From Heterostelium album PN500 (taxonomy: Eukaryota > Evosea > Eumycetozoa > Acytosteliales > Acytosteliaceae), in NCBI RefSeq assembly GCF_000004825.1, contig NW_008805068.1, positions 1,674,001-1,738,000 of the forward strand: a stretch of 64,000 nucleotides of DNA. The letters are read 5' to 3'. The translations under genes were made by a program, and so were the position numbers. Every line of letters starts with the position of its first letter. Position 1 is the stretch's first letter. This document shows positions 21,821-34,131 of the stretch, piece after piece. Under the pieces are notes generated by a model. It searched no databases, was not told the DNA's origin, and saw only the letters and a list, made by a program, of their open reading frames with translations.

Positions 21821-23005
21821 TTATTATTATTATTATTGTTATTATTATTGTTATTTTTTTTTATTAATATTAAGTATAATGTTTATGAATAGTGAGTGAC
21901 TTAACAACAATCAAAGCATTTTAATTAAACTTATTACTAAAAATTAATCTTTTTTTTTTTTTTTTTTTTGTAGAAACTTATGAGATTTTTTTAGTTAGAT
22001 AGATAAAATTTTATGTTATTTTTAAAGATAAACAAATAATAATGAACAGATTTGCTATGATTGCAATGTTTTGATGTTCTGCATGTACACCATAAACTAA
22101 AAAACATTTATTCGATCATATGAACGATCGGTAAGCATGCTAACAATCGTAGCGATAACAGATATCTGTTATAAGCTGTTTACTTTGCCATTTCGAAATG
22201 ACATTATCGTTGCTTGAAATAATCATGATGATGGTTTGGCAACCAAGGATGAATGCTTTAATTTAGCAACACCTGCAATATGAAAGAATCAGAAATACAT
22301 GTAATGATAAATTTACATAGCAATTCAAAAGGAATAATAAAATAGTCACAACTTCAATCAACACAAAAGTATCTTTTGTTTTTTTTATTTCTCTTTTCAA
22401 CAAATAAAATTAAATAAAAAAGAAAAGATAAACATTCGATATTATAAAATAAATAACAATCATTGCCAATGAAGAAACAACAAGAATAATTTTCAATTAA
22501 TTTGTTAATTTGAAACACGAAATCCCCTCTTTTATTGGTGGCAATTTCATCTATTTTTTTGATGGTGCTTCAAAAAGCAAAAGATACTTTGTATTGACTG
22601 AAGTTGGTACTATTTTATAATCAATTTATTTGTAAATATTTTAAAGTATAAAAAGAATATTTATTTAAATAAAAAACAAAAAGTTTTGAAAAAGACTTGA
22701 AAATAAAAGTGATCATTCGTTTGTTGAATAGATTCATTAACTTATTAACACCATTCTCCAGGTACAACCAGAAAAGGTTTTCTTGTCCCAATTCAAAAGT
22801 TTTACCTGCTCAAATCAAATATATATTAAAAATAAAAAGAATAATAATAATAAATTCTTTTTATTTTTAAAATTAATAAATATCAATCCCGAGATTGAGT
22901 TTTGGCTTTTAATAAAATTAAAGAGAGTATAATATTTTTTTTATAATTACAATTTGTTTTATATGTTTTGATTAATTAAATAAATGATTATAATTAAATG
23001 ACTAC
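21821..23005. other. Long intergenic region with clustered inverted repeats
   Basis: 1.2 kb with no supportable protein. A 23-nt T-run lies at about 21950. Between 22113 and 22172 several inverted repeats cluster, including a perfect 18-nt palindrome at 22155-22172. A less A+T-rich stretch at 22740-22815 may be coding or RNA, but no gene model holds. Confidence 0.45.
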
Positions 23006-24524
23006 TTATTCATTGGTGTTGTCAGTGATTGATTCCATCGATGGCTTTTCGGAAATTAAGATCGGTGATAAAGATTGAACGGAATCTCTTCCGACTATAA
23101 TATCGGATGTTGGTGATTGTAAAACACTATTATTATTATTGTCTGTTTCTAAAGATTGTGGAGGTGGTGATGGTGGTTGAACCACTGTCTGTTGTTGTTG
23201 TTCACTTTTTATGGGTGGTGTTTGTGGTGGTGTCGGTGCTAAAAACTTTTCAAGTTCATCTTTGGAGTCTTCGATTGTGACTTGTTCGATCGATATTGAT
23301 TCCTGTGGTTGTGATGCCGCAGCGGTCTGTGGAATGATTCCGCTCGTCTTGTAGTCATTGAGTTGTTGCTGTATGGTTTTATCGAGATTCGATCTGATGT
23401 TGGCGTCCTCCTGTATCTTTCGCTGCAGCTCTTCGTCTGCTTTCTTGCGTGCGATACGCTCTGCCTCCAACTGGGCGGCACGCTCTTTCATCGCCTTCTC
23501 ACGCTCGTGTCTATTGTAAGCGGCAGCCAGCTCCTCTTCCATCCTGGCAAGCTCCTGCTTTCTGGCAGCTTCGTAGCGAGTCGACTCTGCCTCTTTTCTC
23601 TCGCGCCACTTGTTCATCTCGTTGTCCAAGAAGTTATCAATCTCGATCGACAAGCCAATCTCCAACGACTCGATCTTGCTGATGACCGACTCCATTGTCA
23701 GTGTCAAACTCTCCACCATGTTGTTGAGCTCGTCGAGATGACTGAGCTCTGTGTGTGCACGCTTCCACGATTCGGCGTGTGTCATTCCGGTTCTCACGAG
23801 AGGACCGATCTTCTTGTCGACTTCCTCGGCACGCTCAGCCAAGATGACACCATTGGTACGCATCTGCTTCAGCTTGATCTCGTAGGTGCGCAGTAGTAGA
23901 CTACCGTTGTAGAGGTCGACGTCCTGACACGAATCCTTCAGCTGTGCAACCGATGGTAAATGAATTGTCGACTGAGCAACTGTGTTGGTGACAGTACTCG
24001 TTACGGTATTGGTAACACTATTCGACAGTGAAGTAACCGTTTGCAACACCACAGGGAAATCTTTCTCAGTAAACTCTTTAATATTGTCGGCTTCCTTTCT
24101 AATAGAATCTTTAATCGATTCAGTGACAGCTGCAACCGGTTGAACAACACTTCCTTTAAATACATCTACATAATAGTTATTACCACTACTACTATTGTTA
24201 CTATTGTTACTATTGTTACTACTATTTACATCTGTTGAATTTGTATTTGCTGCTGTTGTTGTTGTTGTTGTATTGTTATCTGTTATTGGTGTTGTGGTTG
24301 TTGTTGTTGTTGTCGCTGTTGATGTGGTTGCGGGGGTAGTTGTATTTGGAGATGCTGCTGAATCTGTAGTTGTTGGTTTTTTTAATAAACTTTCCTTAAT
24401 TGATCCAGTACTAAAAATAGTAATATAAATATCATATTAATAAACTATCATGCATGATGAACCAGAGATCTACAATTTAATGAACATACGTTTCCTCAAA
24501 CTTCTTTACAAAAGATTTAAACAT
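23006..24524 (-). CDS. dtnbp1: Dysbindin homologue (BLOC-1 subunit DTNBP1)
   Basis: Two exons: 24524-24490 (MFKSFVKKFEE) and 24410-23006, giving 479 residues. An N-terminal Thr/Asn-rich spacer precedes the dysbindin-like core: TYEIKLKQMRTNGVILAERA, HAESWKRAHTELSHLDELNN, then a long coiled coil (KWRERKEAESTRYEAARKQE ... EEELQRK) ending in IQQQLNDYKTSG, which parallels human dysbindin's FQQDMEQYLSTG, and an acidic DELEKFL patch like the dysbindin DDLEAFL end. The C-tail is Pro/Ser-rich. Dysbindin is part of BLOC-1, which serves biogenesis of lysosome-related organelles. Coiled coils make false matches easy, so the call rests on the order of several motifs. Confidence 0.68.
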
Positions 24525-24901
24525 TTTTTGTTTGTTGTTGTTTTTTAATTAAAACAAATAACAATAACTAGATTTACCTAATTATTATTAAAGTTTAAGT
24601 CACTAAATTAACAATTTATTTATTTATTTATTTATTTATTATCTTTTAGAAACAAAGATGTTTTAATAAAATAAACTTTAAGAACTGAAATGTATGATTC
24701 ATTCAGATTGTTCATATGAAATATCTATTTTTTTGAATTTTTTTTGAATTTTTTGTGTTTGTTTCTGAGAGCAATCATTTCATTTCACAAACATACTCAC
24801 ATTTTGTACCATTGCTTGTCGGAAAGAAAGTTAAAGAAATAAAATTTTACTTTTTTTTATTTTATTTTATTTTATTGTTAACAAATTTATGTGAAAAACA
24901 C
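24525..24901. other. Intergenic region between dysbindin and the diflavin reductase
   Basis: 377 bp, very A+T-rich with (TTTA)n stretches; contains the dysbindin promoter and the 3' end of the reductase gene on the same strand. Nothing else seen. Confidence 0.4.
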
Positions 24902-26966
24902 TTAGAACCAGGTATCCTTTTGATATCTCTTTGATTTCTCGAGTTTGTGTAAATAGTTTTCGGCATCGGCAGCATCGATTGAAAGGTGTTGAGTCAAGAT
25001 GGTTTTGAGAGTGTTGTGTACGTCCGGTGCCATAGATTTGGCATCACCACAAACGTAGATGTGTCCACCTTTTTCAATGAGTTCCGCTACCTCCTTGGCA
25101 TTCTCGAGCAATCTGTCTTGAACGTAGACCTTCTTGCTGGTCTCTCTCGAGAAGGCAGTGTACAACTTGATGGCTCCGTCCGCTTCGTATTGCTTGAGCT
25201 CCGGACCGTAGAGGAAATCGAGTGACGACGAACGTGAACCAAAATAGAGTTGCATTTCACCGGTGGCATTCTGCTTCAAACGCTCTTGGATGAAAGCGAC
25301 AAACGGTGCAATACCAGTACCTGGACCGATCATCAAAATTGGAGTCGATGGATCTTCTGGCAATCTGAAATCTGGATTATTGTTGACGTAGATCGAACAT
25401 TGATCTCCAATGGCCAAACGATCCGACATGTGAGTACTGGCAATACCAACTCTATCAGTTCCATATAATTGATATCTAACAATGGCAACACACAAAGATA
25501 CTGTCTTATCATTCTTTATCATTAGGAAATATAATGTGGAAATAATAATATTAATATTGAATTTTCTAGAATATTCCATTCTCCAACTTTATTCGAAAAG
25601 TAGTACTTACATGAGCCATTGAAGATGCAATTGAATAGTAACGTGGTAATAGCTTACCAAGTGCACCAAGAATATCGTTAACTGGTGGTCTAGCTGAACT
25701 GAACATCTTTAAAACATCAACCAAATGATTTACTTCCAAGAATTTATGAAGTGTTTCATTTGTTTTACTTGTCTAAAGAAAATTAAATTATATCATTAGT
25801 TTATTATTAATTATAGCTATTTGATTTTGATTTGATACACTTACTCCTTCCTTTAATAATTCAATTAATTTATTCTTTTCCTCTTGATTCTTGGCATGAT
25901 CTTTGAGGAGGGTGAGGAGTTCTGGTTTCAAATTGTGGAGATCGTAACACTTGGTGAGTGCATGTTCGAGAGTGATCTGTGATGGGTTGGTCGATCCAAG
26001 CTTTTCTTGATAGTGTGAAGATGGTGTATTGATTTTGAGTGACGATGCGAGTTTGAGGAGTGCAATCACGGCCTTTACTTCGTCGGACTTGTTGTGAGCC
26101 AAGATTGCAAGTGAATCACCTGGAATCCATTTCAATTCAGAGTCACCCAACTCAAACTCCAAGTGGAATGCTTCCTTGTCTCCACCCAGCTTGGTGAGCA
26201 ATCTCTTTACCAAAAGCTTCGATGAGTATGGAACCTTCTTGTTGTGTTTTCCAGCTTGAGCGGCGAATGACTTGGCAACTTCGTAGAGGTAATCGTCATC
26301 GGACTCTTTGAGTTGGAGAGATGGAATCATTGCTACGGTCGAGTTGATCCAACGGTCAAATACGTTCCAATCCTCTTGATCGACTTCAACACGTTGTTGA
26401 ATACGCTTGGCTCCACATTGCTCAAAGAGTGAATCCATAAGTTTACCGGCTGCACAGTACAATGGGTAGGAACGGTCTCCCAACGCCAAAACACAGAATT
26501 GGATGTGTGAGAGATCCAACTTGTTGGCTTCCAAGTAGTCAAAGAATGGACGTGCAGTGGTAGGTGGAACACCATCACCATAGGTCGAGGTGATAATAAG
26601 AACCAACTGTTCCTTCTCGAAATTCAACATTTCATATTCCTCCATGTCGACGATACGCACAAAGAGGTTGGCATGCACTCTGAGTTCGTCCTCCAACTTA
26701 GAGGCTACTTCGTGTGACAATCCGTATTCGGTACCAACGAGAACCAAGATTGGTGAGGATGCACTGTTTGGACGAACGTAACGCTCCTTCTTACCGACTT
26801 CCTGTACTTGGCCAACTGGAGCGTCACTCTCAACGAAACTGAAAGCACCACCATCTTCGGAGGAAACATTTTCCTGTGAGAAGAATTTATAAAGGAAATA
26901 GGAAGCACCACCTCCAATAGCCAAAGCCAAAGCTGTTTTTGTTGAAACAATATTTTTAATAACCAT
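24902..26966 (-). CDS. NADPH-cytochrome P450 reductase (diflavin oxidoreductase)
   Basis: Exons 26966-25845, 25772-25611 and 25513-24902 give 631 residues. An N-terminal membrane anchor (TALALAIGGGASYFLYKFF) precedes an FMN domain (LVGTEYGLSHEVA, TSTYGDGVPP, LALGDRSYPLYC), a connecting domain, an FAD site (PRYYSIASS), and the NADPH site (MIGPGTGIAPFVAFIQER, VYVQDRL, IYVCGDAKSMAPDV), ending in a terminal aromatic after DTW. It passes electrons from NADPH to P450s at the ER. Two paralogues, redA and redB, exist in D. discoideum; I cannot choose between them. The middle exon (54 codons) bears the FAD Arg-x-Tyr-Ser motif, so splicing is well supported. Confidence 0.92.
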
Positions 26967-27567
26967 TTTGTTTTATTTGTTGTATTTAAAAATAGATTTG
27001 TTTTGTTGTTTTAACTGAAAATTCTAATTTACTCTTTGTTATTTATTTATATATAATAGTTTATAATTTATTTGATATTGAGATTACCCGAATAAATAAA
27101 GTATTTATAGTTTGGAATAATTTAAAATAACAAAATAAATTAATATTATTATGTAAAAAATATATAAATTTGTAAATCTAATCTTTTGATCAATTGAATT
27201 GCAGTTTTTAAAGATTGATGAAATACTAGATATTATTTAGTACTCGATTACTTTTAGAACAAGCAAGTTATAAATAACAAAATCGCACACAAAAACTGAT
27301 GACTACTTTGTTTTTAGAGTGCTCACTCCAGTGCTAACATCAAAAAAAAGTAATCGTCTTTTTTTTAGGATCATTTTTTTTAAAATAAAATAAAATAAAA
27401 TAAAATATTTTTTTGGGAGTGCATTCCCAACCTTAAAAATATATTGCAAAATATTTGATAGAGAAGATCAGGATAATAATGTTAAGAATCAATTAGATTG
27501 TCAAAATTTATATTATGTTGTTACATATTAATACAATTTTTAATTTTAATTTTATTATTATTTTTTT
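26967..27567. other. Intergenic region
   Basis: 601 bp upstream of the reductase and downstream of the hydrolase, both on the minus strand. (AAAAT)n repeats at about 27383-27405 and a small hairpin (GGGAGTGCATTCCC) near 27416 are visible; no gene. Confidence 0.4.
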
Positions 27568-28596
27568 TTATATGTTTGATTTTGGTAAACCAGCCTCTGC
27601 AAGTTGATTATGATTCTCTTGTGAAACAAAAGTGTTGGGTGGTGGACTAAAATTGATTTCTTGATTCTCTTTGACAAAGTTGATGAGTCGATCGATGAAA
27701 CTACTAATGTTTTCCAAATGGAAGTGGTGTGATCCCTGACATTGAAGTGTTTCCAGGTTTTTGATGCATTCCATTCTCTTCTCCATTACTTCTGGCCAGT
27801 TCTTTTTCATTCCGAATTGCTGTGCACTGACGGTTCCCCAAATCAACATGACCGGACAGCTAATAGATTTCAACATGACCAACACTTCGTGTTCTCTCAT
27901 CGTGAAGATGGACGGACCGACCAAACGAGGATCGTGACGTAGCTTGTACATCTGGTCGCCAGATGGCGAGATTACGGTCTCGATGGAACGCGCCAGCAAT
28001 CTTCTAGCGGCGTCGTCTGAGATGAACGGATTGTTTGACTTTAGCTTCTCGACGATCGACTCTCTCGAAGGATAGAGGAATGGCTTACGCTTGATCAGCG
28101 AGTCACGCGATGCCATGGCGATTTGAATCGCTTGTAGCTGATCCTGCTCTCTCGACATCAAACCGATAAAGTCGAGACACACAATCTTCTCGACCATGTG
28201 TGGCACGGTAGCTGCGACAATCGAACCGATTCCGGCACCCATGCTGTGTCCGACGATGGAGAATGTCTTCCAGCCGAGAGCGTCGGCAACGTCTACGACC
28301 TGGGTGATGTAGTCGGTGTAGTAGAGATTGCACCATGTTGGTTTATGCGGACTACGTCCATGACCGATAAAGTCTACGCATATCATACGGATGCCACTCG
28401 ATGCCATCACCGGACCTATCACATCGAACGTATTGGCATTGTCGAGCCAACCGTGCAGTCCAAGCACTTTGAATTTACTGTTATTCGGTCCCCAAGCTTT
28501 TGCAGCAATCGTTATACCTGTACCAATAGGAATAGATAACTCCTCTGCTATATTTTCAGCTATCTTTGCTGATACATAATTACTCTGTAAATCCAT
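27568..28596 (-). CDS. Alpha/beta hydrolase, SERHL-like serine hydrolase
   Basis: 342 residues from ATG 28596 (MDLQSNYVSAK); the frame stays open upstream to 28653 only with non-ATG starts. It carries LHGWLDNANTFD (oxyanion strand), VDFIGHGRS, the nucleophile elbow GHSMG, MLIWGT, and the late His in GSHHFHLEN. LHGWLDNAxxFD and the lid match serine hydrolase-like protein (SERHL/kraken), soluble or peroxisomal hydrolases of unknown substrate. The family's C-terminus here lacks an obvious SKL signal (ends SNI). A complete triad seems present. Confidence 0.85.
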   Translation of the reverse strand: MDLQSNYVSAKIAENIAEELSIPIGTGITIAAKAWGPNNSKFKVLGLHGWLDNANTFDVIGPVMASSGIRMICVDFIGHGRSPHKPTWCNLYYTDYITQVVDVADALGWKTFSIVGHSMGAGIGSIVAATVPHMVEKIVCLDFIGLMSREQDQLQAIQIAMASRDSLIKRKPFLYPSRESIVEKLKSNNPFISDDAARRLLARSIETVISPSGDQMYKLRHDPRLVGPSIFTMREHEVLVMLKSISCPVMLIWGTVSAQQFGMKKNWPEVMEKRMECIKNLETLQCQGSHHFHLENISSFIDRLINFVKENQEINFSPPPNTFVSQENHNQLAEAGLPKSNI

Positions 28597-29488
28597 ATTT
28601 GATTGATTAAAATAACAATAACTTATCTTTAAAGTATATAACAATAACAACAAAATAAATATAAATTTAGAAAAGTTTACAAAAAATAAAAAAAAATAAT
28701 AACAAAATTAAATACAATGAAATGTTATGCTTATTAAATAAAATAAATTAATTATCTATAATAGAATGTTATTCTTTGTGTTAATTAAATCCATTAAAAT
28801 TTCAAAAATAATTTCAAAAAAACGACATTTTTTTACTAAAAAGGAATTAACAGTGTGAAATTTCACTGTTCGACATGATGTTGTCCTTAAAACTTTTGCT
28901 ATTTTTGCTTGTTGTCTAGTAAAAGTTACAATGATTCATCGATTGTTGTGGGAAAATCAATGATTAACATACCATTCAAAAGATATTTTGTTTAAATTTT
29001 TATGTTTTTAAATCAAATGAACTTGAATTTATATTATTGAAATGTTATGATGATTAGAACTATTATAGTTGGATGATATCACCATGGCCCACTAACAAAA
29101 TAAATTCATTCATTGATTTGATTCTCACAAATAAAAAGACCAACCAATCAAGATACGTCTACGAATACATTTGATAACGATCGCAACTCACAGTTATAAT
29201 ATAGATTCACGAAAAAACAGTTGATCACTGCTAGAGGAAATAAAAGACAATATAAGACGCGTCCTCTAGAAGTTTGATAATAAATATTAGATTCTTAACA
29301 ACCTATCACCATAGTTAAAGTGGCTACCAATAGATAGAATAATAATTGTCTATCACTATTACTCTTGTACATCAGAGGTCTCTCACTGACTGTACTGGAT
29401 TAACACTGAGCAGCTTGCAAGATCTTTGCCAAAGAATGATTATACCAACAATATCTTAACTTATTATTAATTGTTAATAAAAACCTTT
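28597..29488. other. Intergenic region
   Basis: 892 bp with no supportable gene. An inverted repeat (CTAGAGGA/TCCTCTAG) at about 29232-29272 flanks a GC-richer piece; it could be a structured RNA but nothing identifies it. Confidence 0.35.
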
Positions 29489-29700
29489 TTATTTTTTGTA
29501 TTTCTTACATTCGGGACACTGAGATGAGTAACCACTTGGGAGTGGAGTGTCAGTCGATATAGAAAGCGCACAACCGTTGCAATATTTTGCTCCACATTTA
29601 CTGCAAGAAGTGAACTATAAAATAAATATATTGAAATAAGTTAGCACTTCATTCCTTTAAATGTTGTACTATTTTATAGAATAATATTTACTTTACACAT
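29489..29700 (-). CDS. 44-residue zinc-ribbon-like protein with a start-codon exon
   Basis: Two exons: 29700-29692 (ATG TGT AAA, then a GTAAAT donor) and 29614-29489 (after a TTTATAG acceptor), joined in phase 0. The product begins MCKFTSCSKCGAKYCNGC and ends QCPECKKYKK, with CxxC pairs that would bind one or two zinc ions. It is too short for routine ORF callers. The clean splice signals, a stop directly at the end, and the CxxC spacing support a real gene. I do not recognise the family; rubredoxin- or A20-like folds are not indicated. Confidence 0.65.
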
Positions 29701-29924
29701 TTTTATTTATTATTATATTAAAGAAAGACATAAGACCTCCTTATATTTATAAATCTTTTTTTACTGAGTAGAATAAAAATCTTGGTTAGAGGTCGTTAAA
29801 ATATTTCTTATTGGAATCTCAAAATTTAAAAAATATTAATAACTGTTAATGATTTAATTTTAATAAAGTTTTTTGTTTTGGATGTTTATTTAAAACTAAT
29901 TGGAGTAACTTAGTTAGCTATCCG

Positions 29925-30935
29925 TTATTGGATTCTTGATCCCATTGAGAAATATCTTATACTATTATCCAAAACCTGATAGTGAATAGCGCTTAATCTC
30001 TGTAGTGTATTATCTTCTCTCTTTTGGAGGAAATCAATCTGTTATTATATTTTTAAATGATTGTTGAAAAAACATTGGTGTTAGGTTAATAAATTCTATT
30101 TACCTAGCTAGCTAGATCGATCTATCTATTTAATGCATCTTGATTGATAACTTACTTGACCATCTATATCTCTTGAGTAACCAGTCTTGAGACCATCTAC
30201 CATCAATGTTAAATCCGATTCGTATTGGAGTAGTCTGAGGAATGTTTCATCGTCGGTGCAATCCGAGTGGTAGAGCAGCAGCAACGAGCAGTTGGCCTGC
30301 TCTTTAACGTAGCTCTGACAGAATTGAATAAAGTGGAGTACATCGATATCGCTTGCACCAAAGCTACTGAGTAGATTAAGATTATCGATTACGAACAATG
30401 TATGTGAGTTTTGTAGCTTTTTCATTCGTTGTTGATGGTCTTTGACCAGCAATTCAAATAGCTGCTTGAAAAATTGTGATTTATCTGATTTGTTGGTGTT
30501 GTTGTTGCTGCTGCTGTTGGCGGGCAGCGGTTGTATTGGAAACGGTTGAAAACCTTTGGAGATAGGATCGAGTGGTGGTTCCTCTTCTATACCGGCTTCT
30601 TCGCGTGCCGCTGCAGCGAGTTGCTCGATCCAGCTGTAGCTACTACCGAGACCGTTTATAAAGCTGAAATGACCCTTTTGATTCTCTGTTGTCAAGTTGT
30701 AGCCTAGCTTTCTACCGACACTGTGATAGTGGAACAACGATTGATTCAGACCGACCAAACAAACACCCATATCATCACGCTTGCTAACCGATTGTAAAAC
30801 ATCGTGAATAACAAAAGATCCTTCCGCTCCAAGAGTATCGGCAATCAAAATTAACTTTGAACTTGGAACTGCCTTCATTGGAGTACCATCTACATTGTTT
30901 CCTCTATACCAATTTAAATGACTAAATAAATCCAT
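29925..30935 (-). CDS. elp6: Elongator complex subunit ELP6
   Basis: Exons 30935-30156 and 30038-29925 give 297 residues. The RecA-like fold lacks a full Walker A, as usual for Elp6: KLILIADTLGAEGSFVIHDV (human LLCDVKTDGSFLVHH), CLVGLNQSLFHYHSVGRKLG (human VALIQSFSHYSIVGQKLG) and FINGL. The second exon adds IHYQVLDNSIRYFSMGS, matching the C-terminal strand of Elp6. ELP4-6 form a ring that aids tRNA wobble-uridine modification in the cytosol. An Asn/Ser insert lies at about residues 147-155. It is divergent from SDHAF2 (218 bp). Confidence 0.87.
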
Positions 30936-31153
30936 CTATATTTTCTTTAGGAATCTATATATCTGTATATCTATATCTATTTATATTAAAGTCGTTTATA
31001 ATATTGTTTATGAAGAATTGTGTGTGTGATCATGACCTTTTTGAGAAATATTTAAAAAAATCGAAATTTGGTGGTTTTTTCATATGACTTATTTGAAGAT
31101 GGTGATTACTTTTTTCAAACTATTTTGTAATAGATAGATTTAAAATAATAAAT

Positions 31154-31567
31154 ATGTTTACAAATAAATATAAATTAATTAGTTTTATCAGTAGATATAA
31201 TAATAACAATGTTAGTTTAAATAGAATAATAACAATTGGTACCAGATTGTATAGTAGTAGTAATAGATACGATGCAGATGCAAAATTAAGTAATACAGAT
31301 ATCCTTAGAAAGAAGTTGATCTATCAATCAAAGGAAAGAGGAATGCTAGAGAACGATCTTTTGTTGGGAAGTTTCGCATCTAAATACCTCAATGATTTCG
31401 ATCACAATAAGCTGGTGGAGTACGACAATATCATTCAACAACCAGATCCCGACATCTATAACTGGGCACTCAATAAACAAGATATTCCAGAGGAATTGAA
31501 CACCGAAGTGATGAAGTTACTTCAACATCACTGTCAAAATAACCCATTGGGTTATCCAAAAAACTAA
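31154..31567 (+). CDS. sdhaf2: Succinate dehydrogenase assembly factor 2 (SDHAF2/Sdh5)
   Basis: 137-residue single-exon protein. A basic Arg/Ser/Asn presequence (about 1-38) is a mitochondrial signal. The core, RKKLIYQSKERGMLENDLLL then LNKQDIPEELNTEVMKLL, matches the Sdh5 fold (LxYxSRKRGMLE, DIYxW). The protein assists covalent FAD attachment to SDHA in the matrix. Length agrees with the family (about 160). Confidence 0.93.
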   Translation: MFTNKYKLISFISRYNNNNVSLNRIITIGTRLYSSSNRYDADAKLSNTDILRKKLIYQSKERGMLENDLLLGSFASKYLNDFDHNKLVEYDNIIQQPDPDIYNWALNKQDIPEELNTEVMKLLQHHCQNNPLGYPKN

Positions 31568-31681
31568 AACTATATATGCACAAGAAAATCATAATAAACG
31601 ATAACCATTCATTAATTCCTTCTCTATTTAGATTCTAATTTTACATTTTATTTATATATTTTTTAATCGGTATTGTTGTTA

Positions 31682-32021
31682 TTATTTATTTCCAAAATTT
31701 GAACTTTCTATATTTCCATAACTCTTGTTTCTAGAAAGAATTAAATTAATATAGATTTTAATAAGATTATTAGATTAGAAACAATCATTTCTACAACAAC
31801 TACAATACTTACAATAGATAAGCACCATGAAGGAAGGCACAACCTACAGTTGTTCCATAAAGAACCCAATTTAATCTAGGATATTTTTTTGAACCAACAA
31901 ACTTGATCAAACCAATAACGGGTGCAGCTGCCAAAGGCTGCAAAAATTCATAGTTTAGTGTTCTTGGTGGCTTTGCTATGACTTGCTCCTGCATTGCAAC
32001 AAATTCATTATTCTTTGACAT
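31682..32021 (-). CDS. Small membrane protein, unknown (85 residues)
   Basis: Exons 32021-31813 and 31730-31682, joined across a GTAAGT...TTCTAG intron. Two hydrophobic segments (EFLQPLAAAPVIGLIKFVGS and LNWVLYGTTVGCAFLHGAYLL) are separated by a basic loop. The second exon adds NKSYGNIESSNFGNK. It resembles small mitochondrial or ER membrane subunits in size and charge, but I cannot name it. Confidence 0.6.
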
Positions 32022-32258
32022 TTCTTTCTCCTGTAAATCTGATTCGATCAGTTAAATAAATATATAAATAATACAAATAATTCTTTGTTTTAATATAAGC
32101 AAAAAAATGAAAATAATAATTTAAAAACGAAAACGTTGAAATTGCGAAAGCAATCTGAAAAAAAAAAAATAAAACAGAAATCATTTTTTACTATTTTTAG
32201 TAAAAAATTTTGTGGACAATAAGCTTACACTTTTACCTTACTAAAAAAAATAAATAAA

Positions 32259-34131
32259 TTATTTTATTAATAATTGCGATAGATTACTGGTTTGGAGATA
32301 TCCACCACTTGTAAGTTGTTCGTTCAATATTAAATAGTTACTCATCGTTGAGTTAAATTTGTGTTTGTTTTCTGTTTGTTTGTTATCAAGAAGAATCAAT
32401 GTCATTTGTTCATTGGTACTGTGATGCTGATTTTGATAGTGAATGTGGGTGAGATGTGCTGGTAGTGTTTCACTGAGAATTGGCTGACGGTAGCCTTGTC
32501 CCAGAGTGATTCGTTTGACTTTGTTCAGCCAGCTATCGTTTAATTGTTGATTGAAATCCGCACCGAAAACAAGTGTTTCTACTGTCGCTGGAATACAATC
32601 TGGTGCAATCTCCTGGTTGAATCGATCGCCAAATACAATTTGTTTGAGGTGTTTCGGAGGGAGTGTCGATGGTTGTACGTTTTGATTGAAGTTGGCACCA
32701 AATGAAATGTACTCCAGTGAGTCTGGAAGTGAACTACCAGCTGGCAGTTGCTCGTTGAATTCATCGGAGAATCTAATGGATTGAAGTTGTTTAGTTGGAA
32801 GTTGGCTGGGCAGAATCGGACTGTCGTGAAGTGTCAGTTCTAAAAGATTTGGTGGAAGTGTTTGTTCGATACGGGTAGGTGAGATTTTCAAATATTTGAT
32901 CGATTTCAGTTGGTGAAGATCGAGGTTATTCGGTGGTTTGTAAATAGATAGATGTGTCACTGTGGTTGGAATGATGGAGGAGTCCAGTTCCTGACTGAAG
33001 GATCTTCCAAAAGAAAGGGTGGTTACGCCGCGCGGAATTGCGCCTGGCACCAGTGGTTGGTTGAACATCGATCCAAATTTAATAGTTCTCAGGGTCGATG
33101 GCAATACACCAGCCAGTATTGGATGTTGGTAATCTCCTTTGAATGTCAACTTTTCCAGTCCTTCGGGAAGTGATCCAGGAATCAGAGGTTGATCATACAT
33201 TATGCCAATTTTCAGAGTGCGAAGCGAGGCAGGAAGTGATTTTGGTAGCAACGGTTGATTGAACTGGCAACCCAGTTCCAAAGAGACAAGTGCAGATGGC
33301 AAACAATTTGGAAGTAGAGGTTGATTGAACTGTGAGAATGTTGAGTTGTTTCCAAGCTTTAGGTGTGACAGGCTTGCAGGAAGACAGCCAGGTTTCAGCG
33401 GTTGATTAAATTCACTCTTGAAAATCAAGTGTTTCATAGTGGAGGGTAAACAGCCAGTTTCAATCGGTTGATTAAACAATTCACCAAATTCGATATGTAC
33501 AATATTGCTAGGGATGTCGCCTTGTTCCAAAGGCTGATTGAACCACTCACTATTAGCAATGATTCATTTTATAATGATTAGTAAATACACATTTATAAAT
33601 CTTTAAACATGAACTACTTACCCTAAAAACAAATGAGTAACACTATTTGGAATGTAAAGCTGACTTAAAGATCGATTATAATTATTGGAAATTACTAAAT
33701 AATTGATATTTTTACTAATTTTGTCTTTTTCACATGAATCTGGAAATTTTTGAATAAGTAAATTGTTTTAAGTGTAATTGATAGTTGGTTGATTGTTCTG
33801 ATGATTTACCTATATTTGTTATATAATCAAAATAAAGATCACTTTGATTCGGTTCGTCTTCATTGGTTGCCATATATTGAATGATTGGAATCTTTCTCAT
33901 CATCGATCGATCTATCACATTTCTAAAATGTTTTAGTACTCTCTTTTGTTTCTGTTGTCTTTTGTAGGAGAGTAAACTTGGTAGGTGTCGATCATTCAGA
34001 AACAACAATCGATCAACATCGTCATACCAAACCTTACTTGCCAATATCAAGCAAACTCTATCTATATTCGAATCGAGGTATGACAGTATATATTTTATTA
34101 TTAAGTGTGGTAATTTGTCTAATTCATTCAT
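32259..34131 (-). CDS. FNIP repeat-containing protein with F-box-like N-terminus
   Basis: Exons 34131-33810, 33739-33622 and 33549-32259 give 576 residues. The N-terminus (LPHLIIKYILSYLDSNIDRV) looks like an F-box helix. More than twelve repeats of about 22 residues follow, each with FNQPL then LPxxLxxLxFG (for example QFNQPLLPKSLPASLRTLKIG), the FNIP motif that defines a dictyostelid-expanded leucine-rich-like solenoid. Short middle exon 33739-33622 carries the first repeat (YIPNSVTHLFLG). Members are thought to be substrate adaptors; this is inferred. Confidence 0.93.

Noticed and set aside
22180-22300. Possible C/D-box snoRNA (TGATGATGG word)
   Set aside because: No D box at the right place and no terminal stem.
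24195-24428. Hydrophobic-looking plus-strand frame (poly-V/L)
   Set aside because: It is the reverse reading of the Thr/Asn repeats of the dysbindin exon.
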